From: an uncultured Flavobacteriaceae bacterium | Lineage (GTDB): Bacteria > Bacteroidota > Bacteroidia > Flavobacteriales > Flavobacteriaceae | DNA: 64,000 nucleotides | Direction of reading: 5' to 3' | NCBI GenBank assembly: GCA_947503105.1 | Contig: CANNCM010000001.1 | Location: 186,001-250,000 of the forward strand | Position numbers and translations under genes: made by a program | The notes under the pieces: generated by a model | Databases searched by the model: none | What the model was told of the DNA's origin: nothing | Seen by the model: only the letters and a program-made list of their open reading frames with translations | Shown: one piece after another, positions 62,875 through 64,000 of the stretch | How the letters are laid out: every line of letters begins with the position of its first letter | Numbering within the stretch: position 1 is the first letter of the stretch

Positions 62875-63496
62875 AGCTTTGATTGAGTCTAGAACTCTTG
62901 CTGTTGTATAACAAAAGAAGCCCAACACCTGTACTTATAGCGACATCGGCAATATTGAAAACGGGATTGAAAAATGTAAAATAGTCACCACCAAAAAAAG
63001 GCATCCAGTTAGGGAAATATCCAGAGAACAAAGGAAAATGTAGCATGTCTACAACTTTTCCATAAAATAATCCGCTATAATTATTTTCAGCAAAAATTGT
63101 GGCTTTTTGTCCATAACTGTGATCAAAAATAAAACCATAAAAAACAGAATCAATAATATTGCCAAGTGCTCCAGAAAAAATGAGAGCAATAGCAAAACTT
63201 AATAGTTTGGAGGTTTGTTTTTTTATGGAGTCTAAAAGCCAATAACCAATGCCTACAACAGCAGCTAATCTGAAAAGAGTAAGAAATAATTTTGCTGATT
63301 TATCTGATATAAAAGAAAATACATCACTGAGTTTTGCTCCCCAAGCCATGCCGTCATTCTCTACAAACAGAATTTTGAACCAATTGAAAACAACCCATTG
63401 CTGCCCCAGTTCAAAATGCGTTTTTACATAAATCTTAGAGAGTTGATCAAAAATTAAAACGGACAAAACAAGATAGAAGACATGCTTTTTGGACAT
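62843..63496 (-). CDS. lspA: Lipoprotein signal peptidase
   Basis: Inner-membrane aspartic protease that removes signal peptides from prolipoproteins. 217 residues from the ATG at 63496 (MSKKHVFYLVLSVLIFDQLSKIYVK), 1 nt after the DksA-like stop. Signature blocks: DQLSKIYVKTHFELG, FVENDGMAWGAKL (about 48), IFSGALGNIIDSVFYGFIFD with catalytic Asp (about 112) and VFNIADVAISTGVGLLLL with the second catalytic Asp (about 190). An insertion between them (about 125-170) is typical of the longer bacteroidotal form. The last 10 or so codons lie inside the convergent cyclo-ligase gene. Many lipoproteins in this window would be its substrates. Confidence 0.95.
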   Translation of the reverse strand: MSKKHVFYLVLSVLIFDQLSKIYVKTHFELGQQWVVFNWFKILFVENDGMAWGAKLSDVFSFISDKSAKLFLTLFRLAAVVGIGYWLLDSIKKQTSKLLSFAIALIFSGALGNIIDSVFYGFIFDHSYGQKATIFAENNYSGLFYGKVVDMLHFPLFSGYFPNWMPFFGGDYFTFFNPVFNIADVAISTGVGLLLLYNSKSSRLNQSFTQNDKFDLE

Positions 63497-63497
63497 C

Positions 63498-63881
63498 CTA
63501 TCGTTGCATGTTTTTGGCCTCAATACTCAACGTAGCATGTGGCACAAGCTCCAATCGCTTTTTATTGATTAATTTGCCTGTAACTCTACACACACCATAG
63601 GTTTTGTTTTGAATTCTTATAAGTGCATTTTTAAGATCTCTAATAAACTTCTCTTGACGTATTGCAAGCTGGGCGTTAGACTCTTTGCTCATAACTTGAC
63701 TGCCCTCATCAAAAGCTTTAAACGTTGGAGAAGTGTCTTCGGTACCATTATTCAAATCGTTCATGTAGGCACTTTTTATAAGTTCCAAATCATGTTGTGC
63801 CTTTTCAATCTTTTGTTGAATCAATGTTTTGAATTCTTCTAAATCCTTGTCGGAATATCGATTGGTTGTTTCCATAGACAT
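63498..63881 (-). CDS. TraR/DksA-family protein with degenerate zinc finger
   Basis: 127 residues; a coiled-coil N-terminal half (YSDKDLEEFKTLIQQKIEKAQHDL, then SNAQLAIRQEKFIRDLKNALIRIQ) as in DksA proteins that act in the RNA polymerase secondary channel. The C-terminal finger aligns with the family (TYGVCRVTGKLINKKRLELVPHATLSIEAK), but only Cys98 of four zinc cysteines remains; the other positions are Thr101, Ser119 and Ala122. As I recall, this variant is common in Bacteroidota. It lies 5 nt after ileS and 1 nt before lspA, one transcription unit. Whether it responds to ppGpp is unknown. Confidence 0.9.
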   Translation of the reverse strand: MSMETTNRYSDKDLEEFKTLIQQKIEKAQHDLELIKSAYMNDLNNGTEDTSPTFKAFDEGSQVMSKESNAQLAIRQEKFIRDLKNALIRIQNKTYGVCRVTGKLINKKRLELVPHATLSIEAKNMQR

Positions 63882-63886
63882 CGTTT

Positions 63887-64000
63887 TTATGTGTGTTTCT
63901 GAATGAATAACTTGGTCGAAATATCATCAAAATCTATTGCTATTCCCTTATCAAGTTGATTCACTTCATGTAATGTTTTTGTTAAAGTTTCTAATTTAAT
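63887..64000 (-). CDS. ileS: Isoleucine--tRNA ligase, C-terminal end only (rest outside window)
   Basis: 37 codons and a TAA are present, entering from the right edge: IKLETLTKTLHEVNQ, then LDKGIAIDFDDISTKLFIQKHT. The ending (G-x-A-I-x-F-D-x-I with a final LFIQK strand) resembles the C-terminus of flavobacterial IleRS, and the order ileS-dksA/traR-lspA is a familiar one in this group. There are no cysteines in this tail, unlike E. coli IleRS, which ends in a zinc domain. Identification rests partly on gene order. Confidence 0.72.
   Translation of the reverse strand: MKLETLTKTLHEVNQLDKGIAIDFDDISTKLFIQKHT

Noticed and set aside
1-64000. Search for phage, insertion sequences, CRISPR-Cas, restriction-modification or other defence genes, tRNA and rRNA
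   Set aside because: None found by reading both strands; all large frames are metabolic, envelope or information-processing genes.

Overview
The window is chromosomal DNA from a low-GC member of the Bacteroidota, almost certainly a marine-type Flavobacteriaceae. The evidence is gliding-motility and type IX secretion genes (gldE, gldD, a PorP/SprF protein, a protein with the CHU_C-type C-terminal sorting domain), two SusC-like TonB-dependent receptors, DUF2480, DUF3078 and DUF5689 proteins, A-rich leaders without Shine-Dalgarno sequences, and several matches to the Bacteroidota -7 promoter element TAnnTTTG. I see no phage, insertion sequence, CRISPR array, rRNA or tRNA.

Layout. 1-2392 (minus): the 5' part of dnaG and a long-chain polyprenyl synthase. 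2464-5450 (minus): a methionine operon metY-osmC-metX behind a SAM-I riboswitch. 5530-7080: an alpha-helical protein of unknown function. 7228-11497 (plus): leucine operon leuA-leuC-leuD-leuB. 11555-13718 (minus): RNase E/G, a 29-residue very basic protein, and HU. 13850-17300 (plus): mutY-ssb-gldE-gldD, then thiL on the other strand. 18429-22972 (plus): a four-gene secreted-protein operon made of an LVIVD-repeat lipoprotein, a seven-repeat lipoprotein, an MbnP-like protein and its diheme MbnH-like partner. 23078-31353 (plus): a full SUF iron-sulfur assembly operon (iscA-like, sufB, C, D, S, E, T) holding two unexplained lipoproteins, then DUF2480 and DUF3078 genes. 31398-32615: hflX.

32789-39952 (plus) is a type IX secretion/surface locus: a 1428-residue adhesin with four near-identical repeats, a PorP/SprF protein and an OmpA-family protein. 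40439-45817 holds a TonB-dependent receptor, a DUF5689 lipoprotein and a divergent secreted endonuclease/exonuclease/phosphatase, which looks like a nucleic-acid or phosphate scavenging locus. 46349-48946 is a second TonB-dependent receptor. 49142-56187 (minus) is a run of hmgA, hppD, a DUF3108 gene, tryptophan dioxygenase, an M23 peptidase and pgi, so aromatic amino acid breakdown sits with housekeeping genes. 56359-60379 (minus) holds uvrC and a patatin-Omp85 protein. 60468-62874 (plus) holds a RimK-type ligase, an aspartoacylase-like metalloenzyme and 5-formyl-THF cyclo-ligase. 62843-64000 (minus) holds ileS (3' end), a DksA/TraR protein and lspA.

Two themes stand out. The MbnP/MbnH-like operon at 18.4-23.0 kb is the best candidate for an under-described system (copper handling with an oxidised tryptophan). 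Separately, several housekeeping proteins (DnaG, RNase E/G, the DksA-like protein) lack the zinc ligands of their families, and the M23 peptidase has Cys in place of a zinc-binding His.
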